64,000 nt of DNA from Bradyrhizobium sp. CCBAU 53340 (GTDB lineage Bacteria; Pseudomonadota; Alphaproteobacteria; Rhizobiales; Xanthobacteraceae): NCBI RefSeq assembly GCF_015291645.1, contig NZ_CP030055.1:3968001-4032000 (forward strand). The letters run 5' to 3'. Each line of letters begins with the position of its first letter. Position 1 is the stretch's first letter. Made by a program: the position numbers and the translations under genes. The notes beneath the pieces are model-generated. The model was not told the DNA's origin and did no database searches. It worked only from the letters and a program-made list of their open reading frames with translations. Below are positions 20,319 to 30,262 of the stretch, piece by piece.

Positions 20319-23063
20319 TTGGCTGACGACGACAACAAGCCCGGCGACCAGCCGGCGCAACCCTCGGACATTCGCCCCGTTTCGATCTACGAGGAGATGA
20401 AGAAGTCCTATCTCGATTACGCCATGAGCGTGATCGTGTCGCGTGCGCTGCCCGATGCGCGCGACGGGTTGAAGCCGGTTCATCGCCGCATCCTCTTCTC
20501 GATGAACGAGGAAGGCTACACGCCCGACAAGAAGCATAAGAAATCCGCCGGTATCGTCGGCGACGTGATGGGCCAATACCATCCGCATGGCGACCAGGCG
20601 ATCTATGACGCGCTGGTGCGCATGGCGCAGCCGTTCTCGATGCGCGAACTGCTGGTGGACGGGCAGGGCAATTTCGGCTCGGTCGACGGCGATCCGCCGG
20701 CGGCGATGCGCTACACCGAATCCCGCCTGACCAAGATCGCGCTCAAGCTGCTCGACGACATCGACAACGAGACGGTCGATTTCCAGGACAACTATGACGG
20801 CTCGACCAAGGAGCCGGTGGTTCTGCCGGCGCGGTTCCCGAACCTGCTGGTCAACGGCGCAGGCGGCATCGCGGTCGGCATGGCCACCAACATCCCGCCG
20901 CACAATCTCGGCGAGGTCATCGACGCCTGCCTGGCGCTGGTCGACAATCCGTCGCTGACCATCGACGAGCTCAACAACATCATTCCGGGTCCGGATTTCC
21001 CGACCGGCGGCATCATCCTGGGACGTCAGGGCATCCGCAGCGCCTACCATCTCGGCCGCGGTTCCATCGTGATGCGCGGCAAGGTCGAGTTCGAGACCAT
21101 CCGGAAGGAGCGCGAGGCAATCGTCATCACCGAGATCCCGTATCAGGTGAACAAGGCGACGATGGTCGAGCGCATCGCCGAACTCTACAAGGAAAAGAAG
21201 ATCGAGGGCATCTCGGATCTGCGCGATGAATCCGACCGCGACGGCTACCGTGTCGTCGTCGAGCTCAAGCGCGATGCTGTGCCCGACGTGGTGTTGAACC
21301 AGCTCTACAAATTCACACCGCTGCAGACGAGCTTCGGCGTCAACGCCGTCGCGCTCGACTCGGGCCGTCCGCAGACGATGAACCTGAAGGACATGCTGAC
21401 GATTTTCGTCGGCTTCCGCGAGCAGGTCATCACCCGCCGTACCAAGTACAAGCTGCGCAAGGCGCGCGAGCGCGCGCATGAGCAGGTCGGCCTTGCGATT
21501 GCCGTCGCCAACATCGACGAGATCATCAAGGTGATCCGGACCTCGCCGACGCCGGCCGTGGCGCGCGACACCCTGATGACGCGCGACTGGCCGGCGCGCG
21601 ACGTCGAGGACATCATCACGCTGATCGACGATCCCCGCCATCGTATCAACGAGGACGGCACCATCCGCCTGTCGCTGGATCAGGCGAAGGCCATCCTGGA
21701 GCTGCGTCTGGCGCGCCTCACGGCACTCGGCCGCGACGAGATCGGCGACGAGCTCTCCAAGCTTGCGGGCGAGATCGGAGAGTATCTCGAGATCCTGCAC
21801 TCGCGCGCCCGCATCCTCGACATCATCAAGACCGAGCTCGCCGAGGTGAAGGCCGAGTTCGCGACCCCGCGCAAGACCGTGATCATGGAGCAGGAAGGCG
21901 AGGTCGAGGACGAGGACCTGATCCAGCGCGAGGACATGGTCGTCACGGTGTCGCACGCCGGCTATGTCAAGCGCGTGCCGCTGTCGGCCTATCGCGCCCA
22001 GCGCCGCGGCGGCAAGGGCCGCTCCGGCATGCAGACCCGCGACGAGGACTTTGTCAGCCGCCTGTTCGTGGCGTCCACGCACACGCCGGTGCTGTTCTTC
22101 TCCTCGCGCGGCCAGGTCTACAAGGAAAAAGTCTGGCGGCTGCCGATGGCAGCACCCAACGCGCGCGGCAAGGCGCTGATCAACATCCTGCCGCTGGAGC
22201 AGGGCGAGCGCATCACCACCATCATGCCGCTGCCCGAGGATGAATCGACCTGGGCCCAGCTCGACGTGATGTTCGCCACCACGGGCGGCAATGTCCGCCG
22301 CAACAAGCTGTCAGACTTCGTCGACGTCCGCCGCTCCGGCATCATTGCGATGAAGCTCGACGACGGTGAGGCGATCGTCGACGTGCAGATCTGCACCGAG
22401 CATGACGACGTGCTGCTGACCGGCGCTGGCGGCCAGTGCATCCGCTTCCCGGTCCCCGACGTCCGCGTGTTCACCGGGCGCACCTCGATGGGCGTGCGCG
22501 GCATCGCGCTGGGCGAAGGCGACAAGGTGATCTCGCTGGCGATCCTGCGCCATGTCGAAACCACGTCCGACGAGCGTTCGGCGTACCTGAAGATGCGCCG
22601 CGCCGTCGCCGGCGAGGCCACGGCCGAAGAGGCTCCGGCGGATGCCGAGGCCGAGGAGACCTCCGGCAGCTTCCAGCTCGCGCAGGAGCGCTACGCCGAG
22701 ATGTCGGCGGCCGAGCAGGTCGTGCTCACCGTCTCCGTCAATGGCTATGGCAAGCGGACCTCGTCCTACGAGTACCGCACCACGGGCCGTGGCGGCAAAG
22801 GCATCGTCGCCATGAGCGTCAACAACCGCAACGGCAACCTCGTCGCGTCCTTCCCCGTGGAGGATGCCGATCAGATCATGCTGGTGACCGACAAGGGCCA
22901 GTTGATCCGCTGCCCGGTCGAAGGCATCCGCATCGCGGGTCGCTCGACGCAAGGTGTCATCGTGTTCGATACCGCCGAGGACGAGCACGTCGTTTCGGTC
23001 GAGCACATCACGGAAGAGGCCGAGAGCGGCAACGGCGCGAATGGAGAGGCGAGCGGGGAGTGA
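20319..23063 (+). CDS. gyrA: DNA gyrase subunit A
   Basis: A protein of 914 residues with a TTG start (no in-frame ATG fits, and [10 protein letters not shown] is the expected N-terminus). It is the cleavage-religation subunit of gyrase. The catalytic tyrosine is in [10 protein letters not shown] (Tyr132). The C-terminal domain has beta-pinwheel repeats with the GyrA box-like [10 protein letters not shown]. The quinolone-resistance region reads [10 protein letters not shown]: the position matching E. coli Ser83 is Gln93, and the Asp87 equivalent (Asp97) is kept. An acidic Ala/Glu-rich insertion (around residues 766-785) and a charged tail are extra relative to E. coli. It ends convergently with kup, separated by a palindromic repeat. 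Confidence 0.97.
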   Translation: MADDDNKPGDQPAQPSDIRPVSIYEEMKKSYLDYAMSVIVSRALPDARDGLKPVHRRILFSMNEEGYTPDKKHKKSAGIVGDVMGQYHPHGDQAIYDALVRMAQPFSMRELLVDGQGNFGSVDGDPPAAMRYTESRLTKIALKLLDDIDNETVDFQDNYDGSTKEPVVLPARFPNLLVNGAGGIAVGMATNIPPHNLGEVIDACLALVDNPSLTIDELNNIIPGPDFPTGGIILGRQGIRSAYHLGRGSIVMRGKVEFETIRKEREAIVITEIPYQVNKATMVERIAELYKEKKIEGISDLRDESDRDGYRVVVELKRDAVPDVVLNQLYKFTPLQTSFGVNAVALDSGRPQTMNLKDMLTIFVGFREQVITRRTKYKLRKARERAHEQVGLAIAVANIDEIIKVIRTSPTPAVARDTLMTRDWPARDVEDIITLIDDPRHRINEDGTIRLSLDQAKAILELRLARLTALGRDEIGDELSKLAGEIGEYLEILHSRARILDIIKTELAEVKAEFATPRKTVIMEQEGEVEDEDLIQREDMVVTVSHAGYVKRVPLSAYRAQRRGGKGRSGMQTRDEDFVSRLFVASTHTPVLFFSSRGQVYKEKVWRLPMAAPNARGKALINILPLEQGERITTIMPLPEDESTWAQLDVMFATTGGNVRRNKLSDFVDVRRSGIIAMKLDDGEAIVDVQICTEHDDVLLTGAGGQCIRFPVPDVRVFTGRTSMGVRGIALGEGDKVISLAILRHVETTSDERSAYLKMRRAVAGEATAEEAPADAEAEETSGSFQLAQERYAEMSAAEQVVLTVSVNGYGKRTSSYEYRTTGRGGKGIVAMSVNNRNGNLVASFPVEDADQIMLVTDKGQLIRCPVEGIRIAGRSTQGVIVFDTAEDEHVVSVEHITEEAESGNGANGEASGE

Positions 23064-23097
23064 TGCGTCGTCCCCGTCGCCCGCGCCCACTCCAATT

Positions 23098-23229
23098 GTC
23101 GTCCCGGACAAGCGAAGCGCAGATCCGGGACCCATAGCCACAAGGAGACGTTTGGCGAAGAGTCGGAGCTGCCGTCTTGCGCCGCAACTGCTCCCAGTGG
23201 TTATGGATCCCCGCGTCCGCGGGGATGAC
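23098..23229. repeat. bipartite palindromic intergenic repeat (family A)
   Basis: Two arms in inverted orientation: the left (23098-23141) starts GTCGTCCCGG and ends GACCCATAGCCAC; the reverse complement of the right arm (23197-23229) reads GTCATCCCCGCGG and ends GATCCATAACCACT. Each arm can also fold on itself. It lies between the convergent gyrA and kup genes and may end or stabilise both transcripts (inference). Confidence 0.7.
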
Positions 23230-23255
23230 ACCGAAGGTGCTGCGCGGTGATCGCG

Positions 23256-25169
23256 CTAAATCTCCAGCTCCGTGCCGAACTCCACCACCTGCTTGGTCGG
23301 CACGCCGAAGAATGCGGCCGACCGCTCGGCGTTGCGCTGGAGGAAGGCGAACAGGCCTTCGCGCCAGACCCACATGCCCGGAATGTCCTCGCGCGGGATG
23401 ATGGTCTCGCGGCCGACATAGTAGGTGATATCGGAGAGGTCGATGCCGGGCAGCTTGCCCTGGCGACAGGCGAGCGCGAGTCCCTCATAGATCGTCGGGT
23501 TCTGCATGAAGCCGTAATGCAGGATCACGCGGGTGATGCCGGGAATGATCTCGATCACCTCGGAGCGGTCCTCGTCAGCGATGTGCGGGGATTCTTCGAT
23601 CAGCACTGTGACGAGGAGGATTCGTTCGTGCAGCACGCGGTTGTGTTTGACGAATTGCGTCAGCGCGAGCGGCACACCTTTCGGCGCCGAGGCCAGGTAT
23701 ACGGCTGTCCCGGGCAGCCTAGCCTTACACTGGTTGACCGCAGTCTCGATCAGATCTTCCTCGGGCTGGCGCAGCCTTGCCCGCGCCGCCTCGACCAGCT
23801 TCACGCCGGCGCGCCAGGTCAGCATCAGGAAGGCGACGAGGCCGGCGAGCAGCAGCGGAAACCAGCCGCCCTCGAACAGCTTGATCGAGTTGGCCGCGAA
23901 GAAGATCAGGTCGATCACGAAGAAGAAGCCGTTCACGGCCACCACGAGCCAGGGCGAGAAGCCCCATTGGATCGCGACGAGGGCGGCGAGCAGCGTGGTG
24001 ATCGCCATCAAGAGCGACACAGCGATGCCATAGGCACCGGCGAGCGCGTCCGAGGTGCCGAAGCTCAGCACGGCGCCGAGGGTCGCTGCGGCGAGCAGCC
24101 AGTTCACCAGCGGCACGTAGATCTGGCCGATCGCATCGCTCGTGGTGTGGCGGATCTGCATGCGCGGCAGGAAGCCGAGCTGGATCGATTGCTGGGTCAG
24201 CGAGAACACGCCGGAGATGATCGCCTGCGATGCGATCACGGTCGCCACCGCCGAGAACGCGACCAGCAAATAGTGCAGGGCGTCAGGGCAAAGCTGGAAG
24301 AACGGATTCTCGATCATCGAGGGATCGGTGATCAAAAGCGCGGCCTGGCCGAAATAGTTCAGCACCAGCGCCGGCAGGCAGATCGCGAACCAGGCGAGCC
24401 GGATCGGCAGGCGGCCGAAATGGCCCATATCGGCATACATGGCCTCGCCGCCGGTCACTGCGAGGAAGGCGGCGCCGAGGATGGCAAAGGAGACATGGAA
24501 ATCCTGGTGGATCAGGAAATCGAAGGCATAGAGCGGGCTGAGTGCAGCCAGCACTGCCGGCGCCTTCACGATACCGTGGATGCCGAGCGCGGCGAGCACG
24601 ACGAACCAGCCCAGCATCACCGGGCCGAAGATGCGGCCGATGAAGCCGGTACCCTGCTTCTGCATGATGAACAGGCCGACCAGGATGGCGATGGTGATGG
24701 GCACGACCACCGGGGAGAGTGAGGGGGCGTCGACCTTGAGGCCTTCGATGGCGGAGAGCACCGAAATCGCTGGCGTGATGGCGCCGTCGCCATAGAGCAG
24801 CGCAGCGCCGACGAGGCCGACGACGAGCAATTGCGCGCGCCAGGTCCCGGGCTGGGCGTGGCGCGCGTGCAGCAGCGCCAGCAGCGCGACGATGCCGCCT
24901 TCGCCGCGATTGTCCGCGCGCAGGATCAGCATCGCATATTTCAGCGAGATGATGAGCAGCAGTGCCCAGAGGATCAGCGAGGCAACCCCCAGGACAGCCT
25001 CCGGAGTCACGGTACCGCCGTGGGCGGCTGCCTTGGCGGCTTCCTTCAGGGCATAGAGGGGGCTGGTGCCGATATCGCCATAGACCACCCCGAGGGCGCC
25101 CATGGTCATTGCAAGCGGCAGCGGATCGGGATGATGATGGCCGGAGGCGACTGCGGGCGTACTGGACAA
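23256..25169 (-). CDS. kup: KUP-type potassium uptake protein
   Basis: A protein of 637 residues with about twelve membrane segments in the first 450 residues and a cytosolic C-terminal domain. The family signature GALGVVYGDIGTSPLYA is near residue 24, and LLYGDGAITPAISVLSA and TGGEAMYADMGHFG follow in normal order. It imports K+ with protons. The frame is open to a TTG at 25175 but GAGGGG abuts that codon; the second TTG at 25169 has a six-base spacing and is chosen, with an ATG at 25109 as a further alternative. Transcribed convergently to gyrA. Confidence 0.95.
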   Translation of the reverse strand: MSSTPAVASGHHHPDPLPLAMTMGALGVVYGDIGTSPLYALKEAAKAAAHGGTVTPEAVLGVASLILWALLLIISLKYAMLILRADNRGEGGIVALLALLHARHAQPGTWRAQLLVVGLVGAALLYGDGAITPAISVLSAIEGLKVDAPSLSPVVVPITIAILVGLFIMQKQGTGFIGRIFGPVMLGWFVVLAALGIHGIVKAPAVLAALSPLYAFDFLIHQDFHVSFAILGAAFLAVTGGEAMYADMGHFGRLPIRLAWFAICLPALVLNYFGQAALLITDPSMIENPFFQLCPDALHYLLVAFSAVATVIASQAIISGVFSLTQQSIQLGFLPRMQIRHTTSDAIGQIYVPLVNWLLAAATLGAVLSFGTSDALAGAYGIAVSLLMAITTLLAALVAIQWGFSPWLVVAVNGFFFVIDLIFFAANSIKLFEGGWFPLLLAGLVAFLMLTWRAGVKLVEAARARLRQPEEDLIETAVNQCKARLPGTAVYLASAPKGVPLALTQFVKHNRVLHERILLVTVLIEESPHIADEDRSEVIEIIPGITRVILHYGFMQNPTIYEGLALACRQGKLPGIDLSDITYYVGRETIIPREDIPGMWVWREGLFAFLQRNAERSAAFFGVPTKQVVEFGTELEI

Positions 25170-25301
25170 AGGCAACCCCTCAATGGGATCGCGCCCTTCG
25201 GGCCATTCCGAAGGGCGCGAGCATCAGACAGTCTGCGACGAGACGTCGCAAATATCCATGGGGTTGTGACCGACGTTTATGACGCCAGCCTGACAGACGG
25301 C

Positions 25302-25559
25302 CTACGGAGTGCGGTCCGCCGTGACGAGGCGAGCGACGCGGACATCGGTCTTGGTGCCGGCGCGGCGCAGGCAGGAGGCTTCGAAGTTCGGCCACGCCTG
25401 CTGCGAGCAGTCCCTGCCGATGGCCTTGATGTCGAGCCGGTCGCCCTTGGCGAGCGGTTGCGGCACGCTGGCTTCGACGGTGGGGGCAAAGCCGGGCAAG
25501 AGGGTGAGGGCTGCAGCAACACACGCAGCAAGAGCGATCGCTGAAAGAGCCTTGATCAT
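25302..25559 (-). CDS. small exported protein of unknown function
   Basis: A protein of 85 residues. Residues 1-30 form a signal peptide (MIKALSAIALAACVAAALTL, cleaved near VEA-SV). The mature 55 residues contain two cysteines (GRDCSQQAW and ASCLRRAG) that may pair in the periplasm. AGGGGAC precedes the ATG. It resembles small Bradyrhizobium exported proteins of the same size, with no known role. It lies 133 bases upstream of kup on the same strand. Confidence 0.75.
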   Translation of the reverse strand: MIKALSAIALAACVAAALTLLPGFAPTVEASVPQPLAKGDRLDIKAIGRDCSQQAWPNFEASCLRRAGTKTDVRVARLVTADRTP

Positions 25560-25808
25560 TGACGGTCCCCTGTGATGCGGCCGCTACGCCCAGTTCGCGG
25601 CCCGTCATTCGTTGGCCGGATTAGTAACCATGGCCAGTTTCCGGACGTCTTCGCCAATGCCGGAAATGGTTTCGTTCGCGTCCCGTTTTGTTTCGTGGAC
25701 GCCCCGAGGACGAAACAGACCGGCGATTTCCGACGTGGAATGACAGGAAAAACCGGCCGGGAACCGGTCCGGCTTGCCGGCCCGGGCCGGGCGGGGTAGG
25801 AGGGGACC

Positions 25809-26303
25809 ATGCCGCGCATTGCCTTTTACCCAGGTTCCTTCGACCCCATCACCAACGGCCATCTGGACGTGGTCCGGCATGCCGTCCCCCTGTGCGACAG
25901 GCTTGTTGTCGCGATCGGGGTCCATCCCGGCAAGAAGCCGCTGTTCACGTCCGAGGAGCGGTTGAAAATGCTGCACGACGTCTGCGGGCCGGTGGCGGCC
26001 CAGGCCGGCTGTGCACTGGAGGCCACCACCTTCGATGACCTTTCCGTGACTGCCGCCCGCAAGCACGGCGCGACGATCATGATTCGCGGTTTGCGCGACG
26101 GCACCGACCTCGACTACGAAATGCAGCTGGCCGGCATGAACGAGGCCATGGCGCCGGAGGTGCACACGGTCTTCCTGCCGGCGTCTCCCATGGTCCGCCC
26201 GATCAGGGCCACACTGGTGCGCCAGATCGCTGGCATGGGCGGCGATGTCTCGACCTTCGTGCCGCCGCTTGTTGCATCCCTGCTCAAGGCCAAATTCGCC
26301 TGA
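25809..26303 (+). CDS. coaD: phosphopantetheine adenylyltransferase
   Basis: A protein of 164 residues catalysing the fourth step of coenzyme A synthesis: ATP plus 4'-phosphopantetheine gives dephospho-CoA and pyrophosphate. The nucleotidyltransferase signature is [16 protein letters not shown] at residues 5-20 (the TxGH motif), followed by [15 protein letters not shown], the conserved region that binds both substrates, and the C-terminal [19 protein letters not shown] lies just before the ATG. It starts a gene run with the two cyclophilins. Confidence 0.96.
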   Translation: MPRIAFYPGSFDPITNGHLDVVRHAVPLCDRLVVAIGVHPGKKPLFTSEERLKMLHDVCGPVAAQAGCALEATTFDDLSVTAARKHGATIMIRGLRDGTDLDYEMQLAGMNEAMAPEVHTVFLPASPMVRPIRATLVRQIAGMGGDVSTFVPPLVASLLKAKFA

Positions 26304-26343
26304 AAGCGGCGCGCGTCTTCATCTCATCTGATCCGGAGTTTTC

Positions 26344-26919
26344 ATGAACCGTCGTTTCGCAATTCTTGCCACGATGTTGGTCGCACTCATTGGCGCAGTG
26401 CCGGTAATGGCGCAGCAGCTGCCGGCCAATCTCGACAAGGCCAATGCGCTCGTCATCGACACCACCAAGGGCCGCATCGTCATCAAGCTCCGGACCGACC
26501 TGGCGCCGCAGCACGCCGAGCGCCTCAAGCAGCTTGCGCGCGAGGGCTTCTACAACAACGTGCCGTTCCACCGCGTGATGGACGGCTTCATGGCCCAGAC
26601 CGGCGACGGCCAGAACGGCAACGGCACCGGCGGCTCGAAATATCCGAACCTGAAGCAGGAGTTCTCCAAGGTTCACTTCGCCCGCGGCATCGTCGGCATG
26701 GCCCGGCGCGGCGACAGCGTCGACACCGCCAACTCGCAGTTCTTCATCATGTTCGCCGACGGTGGCGGGCTCGACGGCCAGTACACCGTGGTCGGCGAGG
26801 TCGTGCAGGGCATGGACGTGGTCGACAAGCTGAAGAAGGCGCCGGCGGGTTCGCCGAGCGGCACCGTCACCGATCCCGACAAGATGGTGAAGGTGCAGGT
26901 CGCCTCCGACATCAAGTAG
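26344..26919 (+). CDS. cyclophilin-type peptidyl-prolyl isomerase, exported
   Basis: A protein of 191 residues. Residues 1-24 are a signal peptide ending in MAQQ, so this isomerase works in the periplasm. The catalytic Arg is in FHRVMDGFMAQTGD (about residues 77-90), and the active-site stretch TANSQFFIMF and the GEVVQGMDVVDKL strand follow. It accelerates proline cis-trans change during folding. It lies 40 bases after coaD and is part of an operon with a short exported protein and a second, cytosolic cyclophilin (27350). Confidence 0.95.
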   Translation: MNRRFAILATMLVALIGAVPVMAQQLPANLDKANALVIDTTKGRIVIKLRTDLAPQHAERLKQLAREGFYNNVPFHRVMDGFMAQTGDGQNGNGTGGSKYPNLKQEFSKVHFARGIVGMARRGDSVDTANSQFFIMFADGGGLDGQYTVVGEVVQGMDVVDKLKKAPAGSPSGTVTDPDKMVKVQVASDIK

Positions 26920-26927
26920 CCGGGACG

Positions 26928-27353
26928 ATGGCGCGCCGCGGCGACAGGCTCCTGTTCGCTGCAGCAGCTCTGCTGCTCGGCATCACCAGCGCGGCCGCAG
27001 AGGACGCACAGGTCAATACCATCAAGGATGTCTTCCAGCACCTGCGGAGCTGCTGGAAGCCGCCGCCACCGGCCAAGGCTCGCCCACTCGACATCACTGT
27101 CGTGGTGAGCTTTAACCGGTCTGGAAACATTCTGGGCCATCCGAGGATTACCTATGAATCCGCGGAGGCTTCCGACAATGACCGGCTGCAATACCGGATC
27201 GCTGTGATGGAGGCGTTGCAACGCTGCACGCCGATGCCATTTACCGATGCAATGGCGGGCGCTGCCGCAGGACGTCCATTCGCGATTCAGTTCCGTAACC
27301 GCAAGACGTCGCCTGACAAGACTTCACCTCCAACACAAGAGAGACGAGCATGA
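26928..27353 (+). CDS. exported TonB-C-terminal-like protein
   Basis: A protein of 141 residues with a signal peptide (LLFAAAALLLGITSAAA). The mature part (about residues 30-125) resembles the TonB C-terminal fold: a helix with CWKPPPPA, a strand with DITVVVSFNRSGNILG, then ALQRCTPMPFTDA, which fits the ALExCxPFPxxP pattern of TonB/TolA C-terminal domains, with a conserved cysteine pair. It is likely periplasmic and linked to envelope or Tol-type functions, but has no membrane anchor beyond the signal. It sits between two cyclophilin genes and overlaps the next by four bases (ATGA). Confidence 0.75.
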   Translation: MARRGDRLLFAAAALLLGITSAAAEDAQVNTIKDVFQHLRSCWKPPPPAKARPLDITVVVSFNRSGNILGHPRITYESAEASDNDRLQYRIAVMEALQRCTPMPFTDAMAGAAAGRPFAIQFRNRKTSPDKTSPPTQERRA

Positions 27354-27814
27354 GCGTCACCGAAAACACATTGATCCTCGAGACCACGCAAGGCCCCGTC
27401 ACCATCGAGATGCGTCCCGACCTCGCGCCCGGCCACGTCGCGCGCATCAAGGAGCTGGTTCGCGAGGGCTTCTACGACGGCATCGTATTCCATCGCGTGA
27501 TCGAGGGCTTCATGGCACAGACCGGTTGCCCGCACGGCACCGGCACCGGCGGCTCCGGCAAGAAGCTGAAGGCCGAATTCAACAAGGAGCCGCATGTGCG
27601 CGGCACCGCCTCGATGGCGCGCGCTGCGAACCCCGATTCCGGCGACAGCCAGTTCTTCATCTGCTTCGACGACGCCCGCTTCCTCGACAACCAGTACACG
27701 GTGTGGGGCAAGGTCACCGAGGGCATGGAGAACGTCGACAAGATCAAGCGCGGCGAGCCGGTGCAGAACCCGGACAAGATCGTCAAGGCGCGGATGGCGA
27801 TCGACAAGGAGTGA
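27350..27814 (+). CDS. cyclophilin-type peptidyl-prolyl isomerase, cytosolic
   Basis: A protein of 154 residues without a signal peptide. FHRVIEGFMAQTGCP (catalytic Arg), GTASMARAANPDSGDSQFFI and the YTVWGKVTEGME strand are all in the normal order of the bacterial PpiB group. It is the cytosolic partner of the exported enzyme at 26344. Its start overlaps the previous stop (ATGA), so translation is probably coupled. A palindromic repeat follows ten bases after the stop. Confidence 0.95.
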   Translation: MSVTENTLILETTQGPVTIEMRPDLAPGHVARIKELVREGFYDGIVFHRVIEGFMAQTGCPHGTGTGGSGKKLKAEFNKEPHVRGTASMARAANPDSGDSQFFICFDDARFLDNQYTVWGKVTEGMENVDKIKRGEPVQNPDKIVKARMAIDKE

Positions 27815-27823
27815 GAGCTCGAC

Positions 27824-27931
27824 CCTCATCCTGAGGTGTGCGGAACGCGCGTCTCGAAGGATGAAGGCCCCGCTGCTGCAGCTCGGCCTTCATGGTTCGA
27901 GACGGCGCTAACGCGCCTCCTCACCATGAGG
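27824..27931. repeat. palindromic intergenic repeat (family B)
   Basis: Left arm begins CCTCATCCTGAGG and contains GTCTCGAAGGATGAAGGCC; right arm is its inverse (GGCCTTCAT, TTCGAGAC, CCATGAGG). The same family recurs at 54552-54684. It fills the gap between the second cyclophilin and queA. Confidence 0.85.
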
Positions 27932-27956
27932 TCTGGCTGTGGCGCCAAACACCGAC

Positions 27957-29030
27957 ATGCGCACCGATCTCTTCGATTTCGATCTGCCGCCGGAGCGCAT
28001 CGCGTTGCGCCCGGCGAACCCGCGCGACTCCGCCAAGATGCTGGTCGTCGAGAGCGGCGCGCTGCGCGACCAGACCATCGCCGACCTGCCGCAATGGCTG
28101 AAGCCGGGCGACCAGCTCGTCGTCAACGACACCAAGGTGATCGCCGCGCAGCTCAAAGGCCGGCGCATCGGTCGCGAGACCGAGCCGAAGATTGAGGCGA
28201 CGCTGATCAAGCGCCTCGACGGCTCGCGCTGGCAGGCACTGGTGAAGCCCGCGAAGAAGCTTGTCGCCGGCGACCGCATCCGCTTCGGCAATGAAGGCAA
28301 GGTCTGCCTGCTCGGTCATCTCGACGCCGAGGTCGAAGCCAAGGGCACTGAGGGCGAGGTGACGCTGTCCTTCTCGTTCCACGGGCCCGCGCTGGACCAG
28401 GCCATCGCCGATCTCGGCGGCCCGCCGCTGCCGCCTTATATCGCGTCAAAGCGCACGCCTGACGATCAGGATCTCGCCGACTACCAGACCATGTTCGCGG
28501 CCAATGAAGGCGCGGTCGCCGCGCCCACCGCGGGGTTGCATTTCACGCCGGCGCTGGAGCAGGCGCTGCACGCACGCGGCGTCGGCATCGTCAGGGTGAC
28601 GTTGCATGTCGGGGCAGGGACGTTCCTGCCGGTCAAGGTAGAGGACACCGACGGTCACAAGATGCATGCCGAGTGGGGTTCGATCTCGGCCGAGACTGCG
28701 GAGCGGCTCAACGCCGCACGAAAGAACGGCGGCCGCATCACCGCCGTCGGCACCACGTCATTGCGATTGCTGGAGAGCGCGGCCAGCGAGGACGGCACCA
28801 TCCAGCCATTCGCGGCCGAGACCTCGATCTTCATCACCCCCGGCTATCGCTTCCGCGCCGTCGATATCCTGATGACAAATTTCCACCTGCCGAAGTCGAC
28901 ATTGTTCATGCTGGTGTCGGCCTTCGCCGGCCTGGACACGATGAAGCAGGCCTATGCGCATGCGATCGCGAGCGGGTACCGGTTCTACTCGTATGGCGAT
29001 GCGTGCTTGCTTTTCCGGGCAGTGCCGTAG
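27957..29030 (+). CDS. queA: S-adenosylmethionine:tRNA ribosyltransferase-isomerase
   Basis: A protein of 357 residues. It moves the ribosyl part of S-adenosylmethionine onto 7-aminomethyl-7-deazaguanine in tRNA, making epoxyqueuosine. Family hallmarks are [11 protein letters not shown] at the N-terminus, [30 protein letters not shown], and the C-terminal [17 protein letters not shown]. The ATG giving [13 protein letters not shown] is chosen; a GTG six codons upstream lies at the edge of the repeat. The stop codon TAG is inside the left arm of another palindromic repeat. tgt lies 4.5 kb downstream on the same strand. Confidence 0.96.
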   Translation: MRTDLFDFDLPPERIALRPANPRDSAKMLVVESGALRDQTIADLPQWLKPGDQLVVNDTKVIAAQLKGRRIGRETEPKIEATLIKRLDGSRWQALVKPAKKLVAGDRIRFGNEGKVCLLGHLDAEVEAKGTEGEVTLSFSFHGPALDQAIADLGGPPLPPYIASKRTPDDQDLADYQTMFAANEGAVAAPTAGLHFTPALEQALHARGVGIVRVTLHVGAGTFLPVKVEDTDGHKMHAEWGSISAETAERLNAARKNGGRITAVGTTSLRLLESAASEDGTIQPFAAETSIFITPGYRFRAVDILMTNFHLPKSTLFMLVSAFAGLDTMKQAYAHAIASGYRFYSYGDACLLFRAVP

Positions 29031-29119
29031 GGTGGGCAAAGCGAAGCGTGCCCACGTCTTTCTTGAATGGACGAGGGAAGTGGTGGGCACGGCGCTTGCG
29101 CGCCTTTGCCCACCCTACG
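29026..29119. repeat. palindromic repeat overlapping the queA stop codon (family C)
   Basis: Left arm begins CGTAGGGTGGGCAAAG and the right arm ends CTTTGCCCACCCTACG; both contain the GTGCCCAC / GTGGGCAC inner block. The TAG at 29028-29030 of queA is part of the left arm. Only 25 bases remain to the end of asd. Confidence 0.85.
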
Positions 29120-29144
29120 ATACCTGTTCCTACCGCATCTTCTG

Positions 29145-30170
29145 TTACGCCATCACCCGCTGCGGCAATAGCTCCGCGATCTGCACCGCGTTCAGCGCCG
29201 CGCCCTTGAGCAACTGATCCGCCGCCACGAACATCGAGATCGAATGGCCGGAGGGATCGCTGAGGTCCTTGCGGATGCGGCCGACCAGGACGTCGTCTTG
29301 GCCCGAGGCGTCGATCGGCATCGGGAAGTAGTTCTTCACGCGGTCGTCGACGACCTTCACGCCGGGTGCCTGCGCCATGAGGCTGCGGACCTGGTCCTCG
29401 GTGATCGGCTTCTCGCATTCGAAGGTGATGGCCTCGCAATGGGCGCGCAGCACCGGCACGCGGACGCAGGTGACGCCGATCGCGATCTTCTCGTCCTCGA
29501 AGATCTTGCGGGTCTCCTTGATGACCTTGGTCTCTTCGTCGTTGTAGCCGGTCTCGGGGTCGACGGCCGTGTTGTGGTTGAAGAGGTTGAACGCATAGGG
29601 ATGCGGCATCACCTTGGGCGTATAGACCTGCCCGTTGAGATTGGCGCGGGTGGACTCGACGAGCTCGTCCATCGCCGCGGCGCCGGCGCCGGAAGCTGCC
29701 TGGTAGGTCGAGATGATCACGCGCTTGATGCGGTTCTTCTGATGGATCGGCCAGAGCGGCACCAGCGCGGTGATCGCGGCGCAGTTCGGGTTGGCAATGA
29801 TGCCCTTGTGGTCCCTGATGCGGTTGCCGTTCACCTCGGGGATGACAAGCGGCACGTTCGGATCCATGCGGAATGCGGAGGAATTGTCGACGACGACGGC
29901 GCCGGCCTTGACCGCTACCGGTGCGAACTTCTTGGAGATGCCGCTGCCGGCGGAGAACAGCGCGATGTCGACGCCGTCGAACGAGCGCTCGGTCAGCTCC
30001 TCGATGACGACGTTTTGTCCGCGGAACGATACCGTCTTGCCGGCGGAGCGGGCGCTGGCCAGCGCCTTGAGCTTGCCGACGCGAAAGCCGCGCTTGTCCA
30101 TGGTGGCGATGAATTCGGCGCCCACCGCACCGGTGACGCCGACAATCGCGACGACGGGATCGTTACTCAC
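29145..30170 (-). CDS. asd: aspartate-semialdehyde dehydrogenase
   Basis: A protein of 341 residues making aspartate semialdehyde, the branch point to lysine (and diaminopimelate), threonine and methionine. The NADP-binding start is VVAIVGVTGAVGAEF, the catalytic Cys is in ANPNCAAI, and a catalytic His is in LRAHCEAITFE. The GTG at 30170 is chosen because GGAGG lies five bases before it; an ATG 12 bases upstream would itself contain that site. Upstream lie a terminator (30202-30233), a threonine-rich leader ORF (30263-30334) and a promoter, suggesting attenuation. The gene ends 25 bases from repeat C. Confidence 0.95.
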   Translation of the reverse strand: MSNDPVVAIVGVTGAVGAEFIATMDKRGFRVGKLKALASARSAGKTVSFRGQNVVIEELTERSFDGVDIALFSAGSGISKKFAPVAVKAGAVVVDNSSAFRMDPNVPLVIPEVNGNRIRDHKGIIANPNCAAITALVPLWPIHQKNRIKRVIISTYQAASGAGAAAMDELVESTRANLNGQVYTPKVMPHPYAFNLFNHNTAVDPETGYNDEETKVIKETRKIFEDEKIAIGVTCVRVPVLRAHCEAITFECEKPITEDQVRSLMAQAPGVKVVDDRVKNYFPMPIDASGQDDVLVGRIRKDLSDPSGHSISMFVAADQLLKGAALNAVQIAELLPQRVMA

Positions 30171-30201
30171 TTTGTCCTCCATTGAGATCGATTTAGACAA
30201 C

Positions 30202-30233
30202 AAAAAAGCCCCGGACCATCTTGGGCGGGGCTT
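30202..30233 (-). terminator. intrinsic terminator in the asd leader (attenuator)
   Basis: On the minus strand AAGCCCCG pairs with CGGGGCTT (8 base pairs, loop of 12), followed by a TTTTTT-type run. It lies 30 bases after the leader-peptide stop and about 30 bases before the asd start, not after any structural gene. Two CGGGG segments in the leader could instead pair with its first arm and prevent the hairpin. Confidence 0.85.
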
Positions 30234-30262
30234 CGGTAGAGCTTGATGCGTTTAGTCGACGA

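Noticed and set aside
20304..22082. 592-codon frame opposite gyrA
   Set aside because: Shadow of gyrA with no domain.
23247..24722. 491-codon frame opposite kup
   Set aside because: Antisense of a membrane protein gene; rich in His, Glu and Arg as expected from that.
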